NCBI GenBank assembly: GCA_037349315.1
Contig: JBAIAC010000040.1
Span: 16,076,001-16,140,000, forward strand
Direction: 5' to 3'
Source: Chelydra serpentina
Taxonomy: Eukaryota > Chordata > Testudines > Chelydridae
DNA: 64,000 nucleotides
Part shown: positions 50,341-62,480 of the stretch, piece after piece
How the letters are laid out: each line of letters starts with the position of its first letter
How positions within the stretch are numbered: the first letter of the stretch is position 1
Program-made: the position numbers and the translations under genes
The notes under the pieces: generated by a model
What the model was told of the DNA's origin: nothing
The model's database searches: none
What the model saw: only the letters and a program-made list of their open reading frames with translations

Positions 50341-50654
50341 GGGTGACCATACATCCCATTTTGGCCGGGACAGTCCCCTTTTTCAGTTCTGTCCCGGCCG
50401 TCCCTACTTTTTCGCCAAAACTGGGCATTTGTCCCGGCTGCAAGGCAGAGCGGCGGCTGCTGCCCCAGGGTCATCTGAAGGCGGCGCTTCCTTCCAGCAA
50501 CAATGGAGAAATCTGCTGCTGGCGGGCAGCGCTGCCTTCCGAGCTGCTCCCCTCTCCCGGGGGGGGTGGGGGGGGTGGAGCTCAGGAGGTCAGCCCCAGG
50601 CAGTCTGGTGAGCCCTGGGCTGTCCCGTTTTTACTGTAAGAAATATAGTCACCC
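50341..50654. mobile_element. MITE with GGGTGACCATA ends
   Basis: Starts GGGTGACCATACATCCCATT and ends AAATATAGTCACCC. Flanks TAGGGATT (50333-50340) and TAGGGATG (50655-50662) match at 7 of 8 bases, suggesting an 8-bp target duplication. Related to the 35372 and 44406 copies. Confidence 0.65.
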
Positions 50655-53520
50655 TAGGGATGGTGCCAGGATGGCATGGGAGAAAGAGCGAATCTGCTTG
50701 TTGTGCCTTTAAAGGTGACCAGCAAAGAGAAAAGGCCCTTTCTGAAGACTTTATGATGGGGACAGAGGGCCTGGTAGGGGTAAATGTCTTTCTTTATTTT
50801 AATGAGGTGTTTACATTAGAACTTCAGGTCTTGTCTACTCTGGAAGAGTCTGTGATTAGAGTCTGTGATTAGACTAGTGGAAAGCTGAGTAATTCGGGGG
50901 AGGCGGGGATTTGTAGTCAGACTGTTTAGAACTAAGTTCTGTGGTGGGGTTTTCAGGGGGGGCTAGTTTCCCATTTAATGTCAAAGACTAATTAACATTC
51001 TGGAAAAAGGGAGTCTGGGTTAAAGGTTCCAGAACCTTGTCTCTGAATGATTCTCTAGCGCACAGTGCATCTGTACAGATCCATGAGGCCCTCCAGCAAA
51101 ACCAGAGAAGAGTAGACTTGAAATTCCTGAGATTTCTAAATTTAAATAGCAGGCAAACTCCCTCCCCCCCTCCCCAAAAAAAGACCCCGTTAAAAGTAAA
51201 AAATCAGGGTGCCTCGTTGTATCACTAAGAAATGCAGTAAATTTTAAAAAGGCTCAGTTAAAAAAGGCTTTCCGGTTTGCCTTCTGTCTTGCTTTTATAA
51301 ATGGCTGCTGGTCACTTGAAATGAGCACCCTTCTCATGTCCCTGGAACTGCCAGCTGTCCGTTTCATCCAGCCCATGTGGAAATGAGCAGTGTTTCAGGT
51401 CTACGCACAGTACCACATAGACCACAAATGAAAAGAGAGCAGTTTGCACCCTTACGTGTTTGTGGTGGCACCTGGGTTATACGTATTGGTTTCACTTTTC
51501 ACAGTTCCCCATGAAATCGGTTTCAGTAACGGGTAAAATTTTGCAATAGATTTACACCCTCCTTGCAGTTTCCATTCAGTCTTTTTGCACGTGTGAACGC
51601 TCACAAAGAAACTGAAATGCCTTCTGTAAGGGCTATCTCGCTACACTGCTTATCCGGAGATCGGCCTCTCACAGACTCTGTCCTCAGACCGTTTTAGGCA
51701 CAAAGGGCTTGGTCCTGCCCCCATCAAGTCAATAATGGCACTTCCATTGGGCCAGATTCACCCTGGGCGTAAGCCCATGCGCTACCGCGGAATTATCCCA
51801 GGATTGAATTTGACTGCCACAGAAGCAGACTGATCCAATAATATTTGATTTGGGGGTTAATTTTAGTGACACCCCTCTTCCCAGCAATCAGACCAGGCCT
51901 AATATTAGGCCGTATTCCCAGAGCAGCAGGCTGGCCCGGAGACCCCTTCGCCCAGTGCTCAGCCAAAACACTTCATGAAGTGTTGTTACAGCTGAGTTCT
52001 GTGCAGAGTATCTCACGCCAAAGCAGATTCACCCGAGGGTCCAGCCTCCGAAGGAAACTCTGGGCTTGGGGAAATGCAGCAGCGACCCTCAGTGGAGGTG
52101 GGATGAGAGGGAACTCCGCTCGTGTAAGCCACACCAATGGGGCCTTCTGATCTGCAGCGCGGTCAGTTATTTTAACTAGGCAGCAGCACTGAATTCCAGC
52201 TCCCGGAAGAGTCCGATGGAAAGAAGAAGCAAACGGACGTTGCCTCCAGTTCCCTCCTTTTTCTGCTCACCCTCACTGGTGCAGAGAGGGGAAGACGCTC
52301 CACCCAAGCCCACGCCGCCGTCTTTGCGACCAGCGTCTCTCTCTCTGAAGAGAGAGGGGGATTTCACAATTTCCCCCAAAGGGGAGTTCTCCCTCTTCGC
52401 TGTTTGTCATTGCAGCCAACGTGCGGAGCAGCATGTGACCTGGCACGAGGACGTGGTGATAAGTTCGAAAATCAGATCTAGTGGCAGGCAAATTGCGAGC
52501 TCCCATTACCGGGTTTGGGTTTGCTGTCGGCGCTGGATCCATGTGCTAAACTGTGCAGCTGCAGTGACATGACCGGGAAGCAATTGGGCAAGGCAAATGA
52601 ACTCTGGTGCTCTGGGATATCGGGCTGTATATCTCGGGTCAGTTTTTAGAGATCTCTGGAGTAAATTCATTGCTAGGGCAAGTGGGCGCCTGCTCCAAGT
52701 CAGTGGTGAATGTAGCCTCCCCTGTTTCAGTTAAAGAGTGGCTGAAGTCAGCTGCATTCTTGGGTGGGATTAAGGACGATCATTTCAACAGGGCCTTTCA
52801 TCCCAAAGCTGATCTGAGTCTTTCTGTTTTTATAAACACAGGAATCGCTTCACCCAGCCACTGAAGTGCAGCCACCTCTGGGGCGGCTCACGGCAAATGT
52901 TTAGCTGCACACAGCAACGCTACACAATTGTTTGGAATCAGAACTGAAGAATACCACCACGTTCAAGGGGAATGTGAAATTTAGCCCACACAGGGCACCA
53001 AGATACTTATGCTCATGCTTCTTTCTATCAGTTTATACTTTTCAGTCCTACCTGTGGCCAGTGGCTCTAATTAACCTATTGTGTTTCCAAATAGTCTTTT
53101 TGTCTTTTCAAAGCAAAGCGCGGCCTGGCTCGCAATCTGAAAGCAACTGTAGTAACCATGTGCATTTTTCCTGCCTTAGCAATCCCTGAGCCAGTTTAAT
53201 CTTAAATGCCATTTTTGGTTTTGTACTTGATGCCTTCGTATTGAAGGAAATAATTGCCAAGGAAAAGCCACAAACTGCAAACGCCCGTGGAGGTTGATAA
53301 GACAATAAACACAAACAAGTAGGGGTATCCTCAACAGCATAATGTCTGTCTCTCTGGGTCCTGATCCATGAGGAGGGCTCCCAGGAGCTACAGTAATACA
53401 AATAGTAAATCCCAATAATATTCAAGTGTGTACAGAAAATTGGGTGTGTTTTTTTTTCTTCTTCTTCTGTATTTAGAGCTGAAGTCGGTGGTGGTGGCAC
53501 AGATGCTGGTGTTACACATC

Positions 53521-53630
53521 AGGCCTGAGTCTGATCCTATTACGCAAAACTAGTGTAAATCCGGAGTAATCCTGGAGAAGTCAGTAGAGTTACACCAAGG
53601 TAAAACTGGTATAAGAGAGGAAAATCAGGC
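53521..53630. repeat. Palindromic MITE-like repeat
   Basis: AGGCCTGAGTCTGATCCTAT is mirrored by AGAGGAAAATCAGGC. The middle is TAGTGTAAATCCGGAGTAAT and GTCAGTAGAGTTACACCAAG. Weaker relatives lie near 4715, 27350, 36190, 54018 and 55990. Confidence 0.6.
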
Positions 53631-53844
53631 GCGCTGGGTGCAGATTAGTCAGGAAACTGGTATAAGTGGCAAAGGGCCCGGTTCATATACCCAAATATGC
53701 GTACACCTTCTGGCCACAATCTCTCTGTGCATGTTACACTCAATTTGCACACTCACTGAATGCTAAATCAGTGCAAGCTACTAGTTATCACACCAATTTC
53801 TAACCTGTTTGTGTCCAATGTGGCATTTATTCTTCTGTTTACTT

Positions 53845-53995
53845 CACTACTAAAGGATCAGTCCCGCAAGCACTTACACACACGAGTAACTTTACTCAGC
53901 AGAGTAGCCCTATTTAGTTCAGTGGGACTAATTACATGAGTAAAATGACTTGTACATAAATGTGTTTTCAGGGATGGAATCCTAAATTTGGCCCT
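53845..53995. repeat. Palindromic MITE-like repeat, diverged
   Basis: GATCAGTCCCGCAAGCACTT and TAGTTCAGTGGGACTAATTA are characteristic of the family whose other form is at 9455. The right end is degraded. Confidence 0.45.
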
Positions 53996-54169
53996 TCGTC
54001 TCTAAATTAAGGGGAATGCTCTGATGTGAGTTACACCAGTATAAATCTGGAGTAATTCCCAGTGACTTCAGCTGAATTGCTCTCCATGTGCAGAATCAGA
54101 ATGTGGTCCAAACACAAATAATTTTGGCTTCAAATTTAAGTTGGGTTTTTGTGTTTTATTGTTTTAAGT

Positions 54170-54500
54170 AAGAAAAAGGTGGTGGTTAACAATCGGCTAT
54201 GAACAGAAATGCTTAATTGGTGTTAAAACAATGGAAAACATATTTAAAACTTAAACTGCAGGTGGTAGCCTCAGAAACCTAAATGCAGTTGTCTGTTGTT
54301 AGTTTATTAGTACCAGGAAATGAAATGGATTGTAAACAGAAAGTAAAACTGATCAGTCAAGTTTCTCAGCCAGGCTGAATGAAATGCAAAACGAAAACAA
54401 ACAGCAGAAATGGAGGAAAGTAAATTAGCTTTCAAATGTTTGCCCCGTTACAAATGACAACTTCAGTTACTTTAACAAAGGAGGGTGTCTTTTTCAAATT
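54170..54500. promoter_or_regulatory. Candidate intronic conserved element of SH2B3
   Basis: Unique AT-leaning sequence with clustered motifs: SOX ACAATGG 54228-54234, octamer-like ATGCAAA 54384-54390, an IRF-like AAAACGAAAAC next to it (about 54388-54398), and ETS-like GAGGAAAG near 54413. A blood or endothelial enhancer would fit the gene, but this is inference from motifs. Confidence 0.25.
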
Positions 54501-56849
54501 ATGGGCCCAATCCTGAATCCTTTCTCAGGCCAAACGCCTATTAAGTGGGTGGGATTCCGTTATGTATGCGCCTCCCAGAGTTCTGTGGAGCGACTCAGGA
54601 TTTACCCCTTTTGTTCCGTTTGTTTCAGTGGCACTTTTGACTGAGGGAGGAGTTCAGGTTTGGCCCTCCTGATTCTTCTCTTATCAGCCTCCGGCTCTCA
54701 ACAGTCATGAGATATAAAACAAACAGATACACCTTTGGGTTCTTGTACTTTTCCCTCGGGTTCCCAAGCCACTGGGGTCATGCTTGGGTCCCATTTTCAA
54801 GCTTTTCTCTACAACTCCAAGGGCTAGAAACTTACTGTTTTAATTGAAAGCCGAGACTCTCCCCTAATCCCATGCCTCCAGGAGCTGAAGCTGTACGAAT
54901 GCTGTGTGTGTGTCTGTCAGTCAGTCAGTCAGAGGGCTCTGGTAGGCTAGCCTTGGCGGGCTAGAGCATTCCTGCTGATCTTTGGCAGACCAAGCTGTTT
55001 TCTAGAGAGCTGCTCTCCTCTGAGAAATGCCAGGGTGATCTCTAGGATTATTCTTTTTCAGAAAATCCGCCTCTGGAGAAACCTTTTTCCCCTCCCCACC
55101 TTCTCCCCGCAGTAAACTCGAAAGAGGCCTAATCCTGTGACGCACGCTGTGCGCAGCATCCAATAGACTAGGGTTGCTTTGAAGAGCTCAGATCGCGTTT
55201 CCTCCTGGGGTGGGTTGGATGGCAGGGGCCGGCATTGCTTCGGGCAGCAGGGGAGCTGCAGAACTTGGCCTGCCACGCAGCGAAAGCCAGGACGCAGGGC
55301 CAAGGTCTGATCAGCCAGCCTCTCAAATGCTCTCTTTGACATCTCCCGGGCTGCGTTTCTAGGTGGTAGCCTGCAGGCACATTGGGCTGGATGCTGGGCC
55401 TATAGAAGTCAAATGCAAAATGTCCATGTGGTTTAATAGGGGAGGATTGGGCCCTTGAAACATGCAGCCAGCCTTGTTTCATGTATAGGGAGGTGTTTCT
55501 TTCTCTCCTCCCCACCCACCTCCCCAGGTATTGGAACGTGGGACAAATAATTATCTAAAAAATATTGAAAGCTTCTGGGGACACTGACTAGGAATTCATT
55601 CAGTTTGTGTATACAAGCTTAGACTTAATAGAAGACCACGAGATAGGAATTGGATTTAAATTCTGTCTGAGTTGCCAGCTACATGTTTTTTCCCCCCCCG
55701 TGAGCTATAAATAGATCAATGGGTCTGTATTTGCTGTGAGCCTTCTCCTTTAAACACTGCCGTGCTCTGATCACACAGGATTTGGGTTGCTCTTTAGGGT
55801 TTGGTGTTTGTCTGTTTTTAATTTTCAATCGCGCAGAGTTCTGTGCCATTTGTCCCAGCTGGCTGTGGTTAGAGACAAACACCTGTTCTGAGGTTTGCGA
55901 ATAAGCACTCCTTACACACATCTTTCTGTGCAGGGGCAAAGCTGCAAATGCACATTTTGATCCCTCTTTTCTTGTGAAGCTGTGAAAACGCTGCAGGTTG
56001 AATCCTGCTCTCATGTACTAAAATCACTGGAGGGCTACTCCAGATTTTACATCAGCGTGGCTTGTGTAAACCCTGACCTTGCATCACTCAAAGGAGGAGA
56101 ACATTAAAATTCAGATATTTCATTAGCTACTCTCCAGTTGGGAAACATTGGGCCCCATTCTGTGGCTTACTCCGCTTAGGAGATGCAGAGTGGGGTTCCC
56201 ACTGGCATGGGGAGTTCCCAGTGGATGTCTACATACATGCATACAGCATAGCTGGCTCCTTCACCCCTGCTTCTCCACAATCCCCGCCATAGGAGGTGGG
56301 AAGGGGGGTGTTGGAGCCTGCTGTTTTCCAGCAAACCCCAGTGGGTGGATGGTCCCTAGGGGATCGTTACCAGCTACTGAGGTTTAGAGCAGCCTCTAAA
56401 ACGCTCTTAAGTTCTGCAGAGCTGGCCTCAGAATCAGGGAGCTGGTAGATTGCAGCATGGGATCCTTGGAAATACTGGTTTCCCCTGGGGATCCCAGCAT
56501 TCAGTGGGTTCACAGAGCCTTTCTTTCAGCCTTTCTTGTGTTTTTAGCATGAGTGGGACCCACAGTACCAATCGGAGATGTTTAACGGTGAGCTAGGGTG
56601 CTCTTCTGAGCATCGCTGGGAATGCAGCTCTTATGGCCGGCCTCAAGGGACATAAACATGAATGAATATGAGGTTTGACTTGTTCTACCCTCTTGATGGT
56701 AATGTTGGCTAGGGAGATGTTCTGGGCTGGGAACGCACAGTCGGCTGATCCAGGATCACTCCCTCGAGCGAGGTAAATGACGTAGGTTCTGCGAGCGTAA
56801 TGTTCCATGGAAGTGTTTGGAAAACTACAGAGCAGATCACTTGAATTCG

Positions 56850-56945
56850 TTTCCCAGCCCTGCTTCTGACTCACTGTGTAGGCTTCCCCTGGGCAAGTCA
56901 CTTAACCTCTTAGAACTTCCGTTTTCCCCAGAGCTCAGTGGGGTT
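56850..56945 (+). repeat. SINE core (sense)
   Basis: CCTGCTTCTGACTCACTGTG and CTGGGCAAGTCACTTAACCT, then GTTTTCCCCAGAGCTC, are the sense MIR-like core. Confidence 0.65.
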
Positions 56946-57861
56946 AAGAAGAACTGATTAATAACAAACTGTTGCTTATAATGTGTTTTAAGATTATTTG
57001 ATCAAAGATGATATCAAGGCTCGATCCTGTAAGGAGTTAAACATCAAAGTCATTGGGGGTCAGCCCCTTCCAAGACACCTGCAGGATCAGCCCGTAAACA
57101 AAACTTTTCACAGTCACTGGAGGCCGGATTTTCAAAGAGATTTAGGCCCCTTTCCAAATCTTGTCCTGGGTCGTTAGCCTTAATGCCGTAGTTTCATTAG
57201 ATGTTTATAATTCCTTGTTTACCTGCCTACCTGATTCATGCTGCTGGTTCCCTTTCTTTTGGTTTTTATAGGTATAAATACATGTTGTTTTTATGGTTGA
57301 TTTTCTCCAAATCGTGATTGTTTCATTGGTGTAAATGCACTTTTTGCTTCACTTGCATTGACATCATTCCCATGTGTTGTCCTGGGAGTTACCACATGGC
57401 ATCAAGATGCACAAAGGGCTTGCAGAAATAAATAGCTCTAGCAGCAGGCTGACACGTGTGCTTGCCAATTTCCAGCTCTGAGCAAATTTTTTGCAGGCAA
57501 GTCCTAAACCCCGTGAAAATTGGGGTTTCTAATGGAAACGTCCACGGAGGTTGTTAGGGAAGGGAGGGGAAATGGGGTTTTCATTTTCGCAGGTTTCGTT
57601 ACAGCCTTTGTAATGATCATGCTCTGAGATGAGCCAAGACGATTCCTTCCAGTGTGCCTTCCATGCGATTCCTTCCATGCTGCCTGAGCCAGGCCTTCTG
57701 CTTAAGGTGGAGTGAGGCTAAACCTTATCTCAGTTATGTTCTGAGCAAGGCTATTTTCAGCTTCCTTGGCTATCCGCCGAAGTGTATTTCTCAGACTCAC
57801 AGCTGACGGCGCCAGCAGCGTTCCTACTCTGTTACGTGCCGAGACTTGAGCTATCTGGAGG

Positions 57862-58130
57862 AAGGATGGCCCGGTGGTTATCACGCGGGTCTGGAATTCT
57901 GGAGATCTGGGTTCAGTTCCCTGCTGTGTCTTTGTGCACTTCAGTTCCCGCCCTACCTCTCGGTATTCTCTGCACCTTGAAGTCTTCGAACTTTGAGGAC
58001 TTCAGTAGCTCAGACATAGGTTAGGGGTTTTTTACAGGAGTGGGTGGGTGAGATTCTGTGGCCTGCGTTGTGCAGGAGGTCAGACTAGACAATCATAATG
58101 GTCCCTTCTGACCTTAGAGTCTGACCCTGT
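57862..58130 (+). mobile_element. Cry-type (tortoise Pol III) SINE with CR1-like tail
   Basis: A tRNA-like head GATGGCCCGGTGGTTATCAC (A box) and GATCTGGGTTCAGTTCCCTG (B box) is followed by a unique middle, then the CR1-like tail GAGATTCTGTGGCCTGCGTT, GTGCAGGAGGTCAGACTAGA and AATGGTCCCTTCTGACCTTA. A Pol III head joined to a CR1 tail is the known structure of the chelonian SINE family, and it is the best taxonomic clue in the window. Confidence 0.75.
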
Positions 58131-59866
58131 TGTGAGGGTGTATATATTAAAGGCACTTGGATGCTAATGTAATTGGAGGGGGCATATGAGTACCAGAAAT
58201 AGACGAAGCAAACAGGCTTTATGCAGGGGCTTTGAACACCCCCCAGGGTGAAGCAGTATCTTCACCGGCAGCCGTAACGGAATGAGAAGCAGGCTGTTCA
58301 AACAGTGGATACCTGTCTGTCTGATTCACTCAGGCTGTGCATGGGGGATGGGGTAGCAGGGACACCATGCTGGTAACAGGTTGTAGGAACTTGTTTGCAG
58401 TTGGTTTGGTTGGGGGATTCGTGGCTGGCACAGAATACAGGCGGACTGGCCTGCAAAGGCCTGTCTCATGCAGTGGGGGAGCTCCAGCCGAGAGCTAGTG
58501 GAGTTGGCGGAGGGTGAGGAAGGTCGGCGAGTGGCCGAAGCATACCGTGAAGTTAGAACGCGATGTGTTATTGTTACCCCTCTATACAGCGCCTCAGGCC
58601 TGATGGCACTTCAGAGAGCACAGGGGAAGCCAGGCTCCGTGTTCTGGAAATGTAGGGTCTGTTTGCACTGCAGCTGGAAGCAAGCCTCCTAGTCTGGGTG
58701 GGCGGACATGACCCAGTGTGCTAAAAATAGCAGTGTGGACATGGCGGCTTGGGCCCACCTCGACCCCCTGAGTCTGAGCGTGGGTGGCTAGCCTGACTCT
58801 CCCCCGGCTGCAAGGTCCATGCAGCTATTTCTAGTGCGCTAGCCCAAGCCCTGCTCGTGCAAGTCTGGCCACTTGGGCGAGGAGGTTCGCGCCCGTCCAC
58901 ACCCTTATGGTCTGACTCCAGATGGACAACGCCCAGGGCATCAGACCGGCTGCAGAGACAGGGTGAGTGTGGATAGCAGCTTTGCAAAAGAAGGCTGGTA
59001 ACCCTAGATTGTTTTGTGTCTGTCCTCACTACCGTGATGAATGTGGGATATCGGAGCCTCTTCCACCCAGCACCTGAGAGCACCTCACAGCCCCCAGACC
59101 CCTCGCAACCGCCTGGTTCTTACCCCCCGTATCACAGAGGGGGAAAACCGAAACCCAGAGCGGCCAAACGGCGCGTCACCCAGGGAGGCTGTGAAACAAC
59201 CTGGCTGGCCGGACTCTGTCTTGTGCATTTGCCGGGAGCCCGCCCTTCTCTCGCCCGTGGCTTGGAAGGAGAAAGAGGGGGGCTCAGCCATTAGCGTGCG
59301 CAGGGGCCAGCGTGGCGGGCATTCCAGAGGGAGCAGTGTAGACGAGTTATCACCTTGATTAGAAACGTTTGCTTAAAATCTGTTTTTTCTCTGTGTGTTA
59401 CTGGTCCCGCAGGAAAAGTCAGCAGGGCCCATTTTTCCATGTACAGCTTTTACGTGCATAAACCCCATGGACGGTCTTGGCAATATGTCCCCGTCACAAA
59501 CAGGGCTGTGGGTCCGTCCTGTGTGTGTAGTCACTGGCATCTGGGCACCTGTCTACCTTCTGCTTTGACTTGTGCCATGCCAATCCAGCTGAACTGCGTC
59601 TCGCTGTGCAGTTACCAGTCTCATTATTTCAGATGTCGTGGTGGTTACTTAAAAAACAAGCTGATGTGGACTTCACCGCAAGCTCAGCTTTATGTACATG
59701 CTGGAACTCCCCTCCCCTTTCTCCCCCCCCCCCTCCCCCCGGTGTCTTTGTGAATGGAAAAAGGTCCTTCTTTCATTCATAGGCAGGAAGGGCCCACGGC
59801 TCCGAATGACCGGAGGTCTGCTTCGTGAGCTGCTCCTGCCCCAACGGGAACAGAGCAGACCCTTGC

Positions 59867-59884
59867 GGGGGGGGGGGGGGGGGG
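59867..59884 (+). repeat. Poly-G tract (18 G)
   Basis: Uninterrupted G run; potential quadruplex and a probable place for assembly length error. Confidence 0.85.
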
Positions 59885-61018
59885 TGTCTGGGGTTAGGTG
59901 AAAACTCAGGCGGGGACTGAAGAAAGCAAAATCGGAAGCGAAGCCCTAATTTCTGCAGATTTGAGACATGTTTTTTCAAGGGGCTGGTGGGACTTCGTGC
60001 TTGCCTTCAACGTCAGTGGCAAGGCTTGGCACCCCACCAGTGCCGCTGAGGGCACTTAGCACCTCTCTCCAACACGCCGCTCCTTGCAGGATCGGACCTG
60101 ACGTTCAGGAGCTCTGAGCACTCCCACCTCCTTCAGCTGCGGGAGCTCAGACCCCGCGTGTGTGGCTGTGACCCTGCAGGACGGGGCCCTAAGCCAGCCG
60201 CGGAGCAGATCCAAAGCCCAGCAACAGACTCTCCCCCAGCACCGCTATCGGTCCAAACTCTCGCTTTGCTGGTTTCAAAACGGCGTCCTCTGCTCTCCGT
60301 TGGGCAGGCGGGCGTGGTTGTGTATCACCAACGTGCACAGATGCCAAAACCAAAGTGGCGGCTGTCAGTGGGGCGGGGGGGTTTATTAGCTTGACTCATT
60401 CCACCTGCCTGGAGGATCCAGCCTGGTATAAATAAAATGAATCAATCAGGGGCCTGGCTCATGCGCTCGCTGCTCCTATTGGAGTCTGTGGACATCTCAT
60501 TTCCGGAGTCTCCACCTGGGGATTCCTGCTCTGAACCCTTGACCTGTGTGTGGGTGCTGGCCAGGAGAGGAAGAATCTTCCCAAATGTTAGGGCAACGGG
60601 AGGTGATGTGTGGGAGTTCAGAGAGGGATTTTGGCCCCCAAATGTGGCCCCGTGGATGTAAGTGAGAGCAGAACTAGTCCCTTGGCATTATAAGGGCTTT
60701 GTCTGAATAAAGGTGGTTGGATCCAGCCCTTACGGAGGGAGGGGTTAAAGGCTCAAGATACTAATAGGGAATGGACACCCTGTACTGCGCTAGGAGTGAT
60801 ACAGTCCAGGACAAACCCATTACTATGGAGTGGGGCTGTATAAACCTGCCCACGGTGGCTTTTGTCACTGATCGCAGCGGCTGCCTCCTTGGCAGGCCCC
60901 TCGGCGCTTCACTTTCAGCTCTCTCTTTCGATCCGCATTCTTCGAAGGCAAACGGGGCTGGGTGTTTGGGGCTTTTTGAGATTTCAGCGGTGACTTGTTT
61001 CATTTTGGTGAGCAAGCC

Positions 61019-61071
61019 GGGGGGGGGGGTGGCGGGGGGGGGGGGGGGGATGGCAATGGGGGGGGTGAGGG
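61019..61071 (+). repeat. G-rich low-complexity tract
   Basis: Two long G runs separated by TGGC, then ATGGCAAT and more G. It meets the simple four-run quadruplex pattern. Confidence 0.85.
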
Positions 61072-61464
61072 GGAGGAAGATGTGACAAAAGGTTATTTGT
61101 CATTTATTAACCACAACTTTTTCCATCCTTGGTCATGCACGGAAAAAACACTCTTCGCAGTGTAACCACAGCCCCAGCGTTAATCGCTGAAGAACGGAGT
61201 TTCTTATTTTGGAAACTGTGTTGCTGGGATGAACTTCGCTTGTGTTTGATTGGCTTATGAAGGGAAGGTCACAGGGAAAAAAATCCCCAACCTGCCTGAG
61301 TCGAGACAGCGTCACCATGTTCAGCTTTGAGCACAGCAGCTGAGAGTAGTTCACTGCTCTGCGTTCCCATGGCTCCGAATGACCCAGGCCTCGCAGCCTG
61401 GAGGTGGGGGAAACTGAAGGTTCTCCAGCTCATTTCACTGCCCATGCTGGCTTGTTCCCTCTTG

Positions 61465-61660
61465 TTAATTTCCTAATGTTTCGTCTAGACGGAGTTTAAA
61501 TGCCTCCAGTGAGGGAGTTTCCTCAATTTCCCATGGGGAATTTCTCTGCCTAATGCATCTTCTTGCCATATATAAGAGCGAGATGGTGGTGTTTATCAGG
61601 AAGCTTTCCCTGACCCGCAGCAAACTGGTTCTGTTTGTGTCACACCGAACAATTCCTTTC
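61465..61660 (-). mobile_element. Possible old CR1/L3-like LINE fragment (antisense)
   Basis: The minus-strand frame ends with NSPWEIEETPSLEAFKLRLD, resembling the C-terminal tail of CR1-clade reverse transcriptases (…SPSLEVFKKRLD). Highly diverged. Confidence 0.45.
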
Positions 61661-61804
61661 CATCCTTGGTCTCTGCAGACATGCGTCACTCACCCTGTCA
61701 CTTAGTCCAGCGCTGCATAACTGGTTTATATAGTGGAGTGATTACTGTGGTCACCTCACACATGAAAAGTTGCCAGTTTGAAACTTGGCAGAAACGTGTC
61801 AGTA

Positions 61805-61955
61805 TTTTACCAAGGTTCGAGGTGGTGGATTCTCCATCGCTGGCAATTTTAAATTGAGATTGGACGTTTCCCGAAAAGATCCGTTCTAGGTCACTCGGGA
61901 GTTATTGGGGGGGAATTCGGGCCTGTATGATGTGAGAGGTCAGACTGATGACTGA
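61805..61955 (+). mobile_element. CR1 LINE 3' fragment
   Basis: GGTGGATTCTCCATCGCTGG, then CAATTTTAAATTGAGATTGG and GGCCTGTATGATGTGAGAGG, is the CR1 3' region in sense orientation, missing its last repeats. Confidence 0.7.
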
Positions 61956-62344
61956 GACTCGGTGCCCTCAGCTCCCACTAACTCAGGGTGCACTCCACAG
62001 AAAGGGCCCTACGACGTTCTAGTAGGGAAATTAAACCACATGGCACGCAGGATTTGTAATCCTCTCCCCATGGCCAGCTCTGTGCTCCCTCATTTGGTTT
62101 TGCTCGCAGAGGCTGCTGAGCTCTGTACTTGCCAACTCTTGGGATGTTATCACAAGTCTCCTGCTAGTTGGCTTTTTCCTTAAAGTCCCAGCTCCCAGAG
62201 TCAGGAGATTTCGAAAGAGGATTGATTGATTTATCTTTAAAGAAGAGTAAGTTTCTACCTCTCTCAGCTGCAGAGACCAGCTTGAAAATGTGACCCTAAA
62301 GCCAGAAGGCAATAAAAAAGAATCCTGAATTCCCCCTCTGAATT

Positions 62345-62480
62345 CTCATTATTATTGATTAATCATAATTTGTATTGCATTAGTGCCTAGGAGCTGCAGT
62401 GGTGGACCAGGACTCCATTGTGGTAAGTGTTGTAGAAACAGAATAAAATTAAAGACACCCCTGCCCCAAACAGCCAATCC
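62345..62480 (-). repeat. SINE tail fragment (antisense)
   Basis: TTGTATTGCATTAGTGCCTA, GGTGGACCAGGACTCCATTG and ACACCCCTGCCCCAAACAGC match the antisense of the SINE tail and body seen at 25085 and 49480. Confidence 0.65.

Noticed and set aside
59385..59500. Pyrimidine tract and CAG before an open stretch, resembling an exon start
   Set aside because: The encoded residues match neither the SH2B3 PH domain nor any other family, and no good donor follows.
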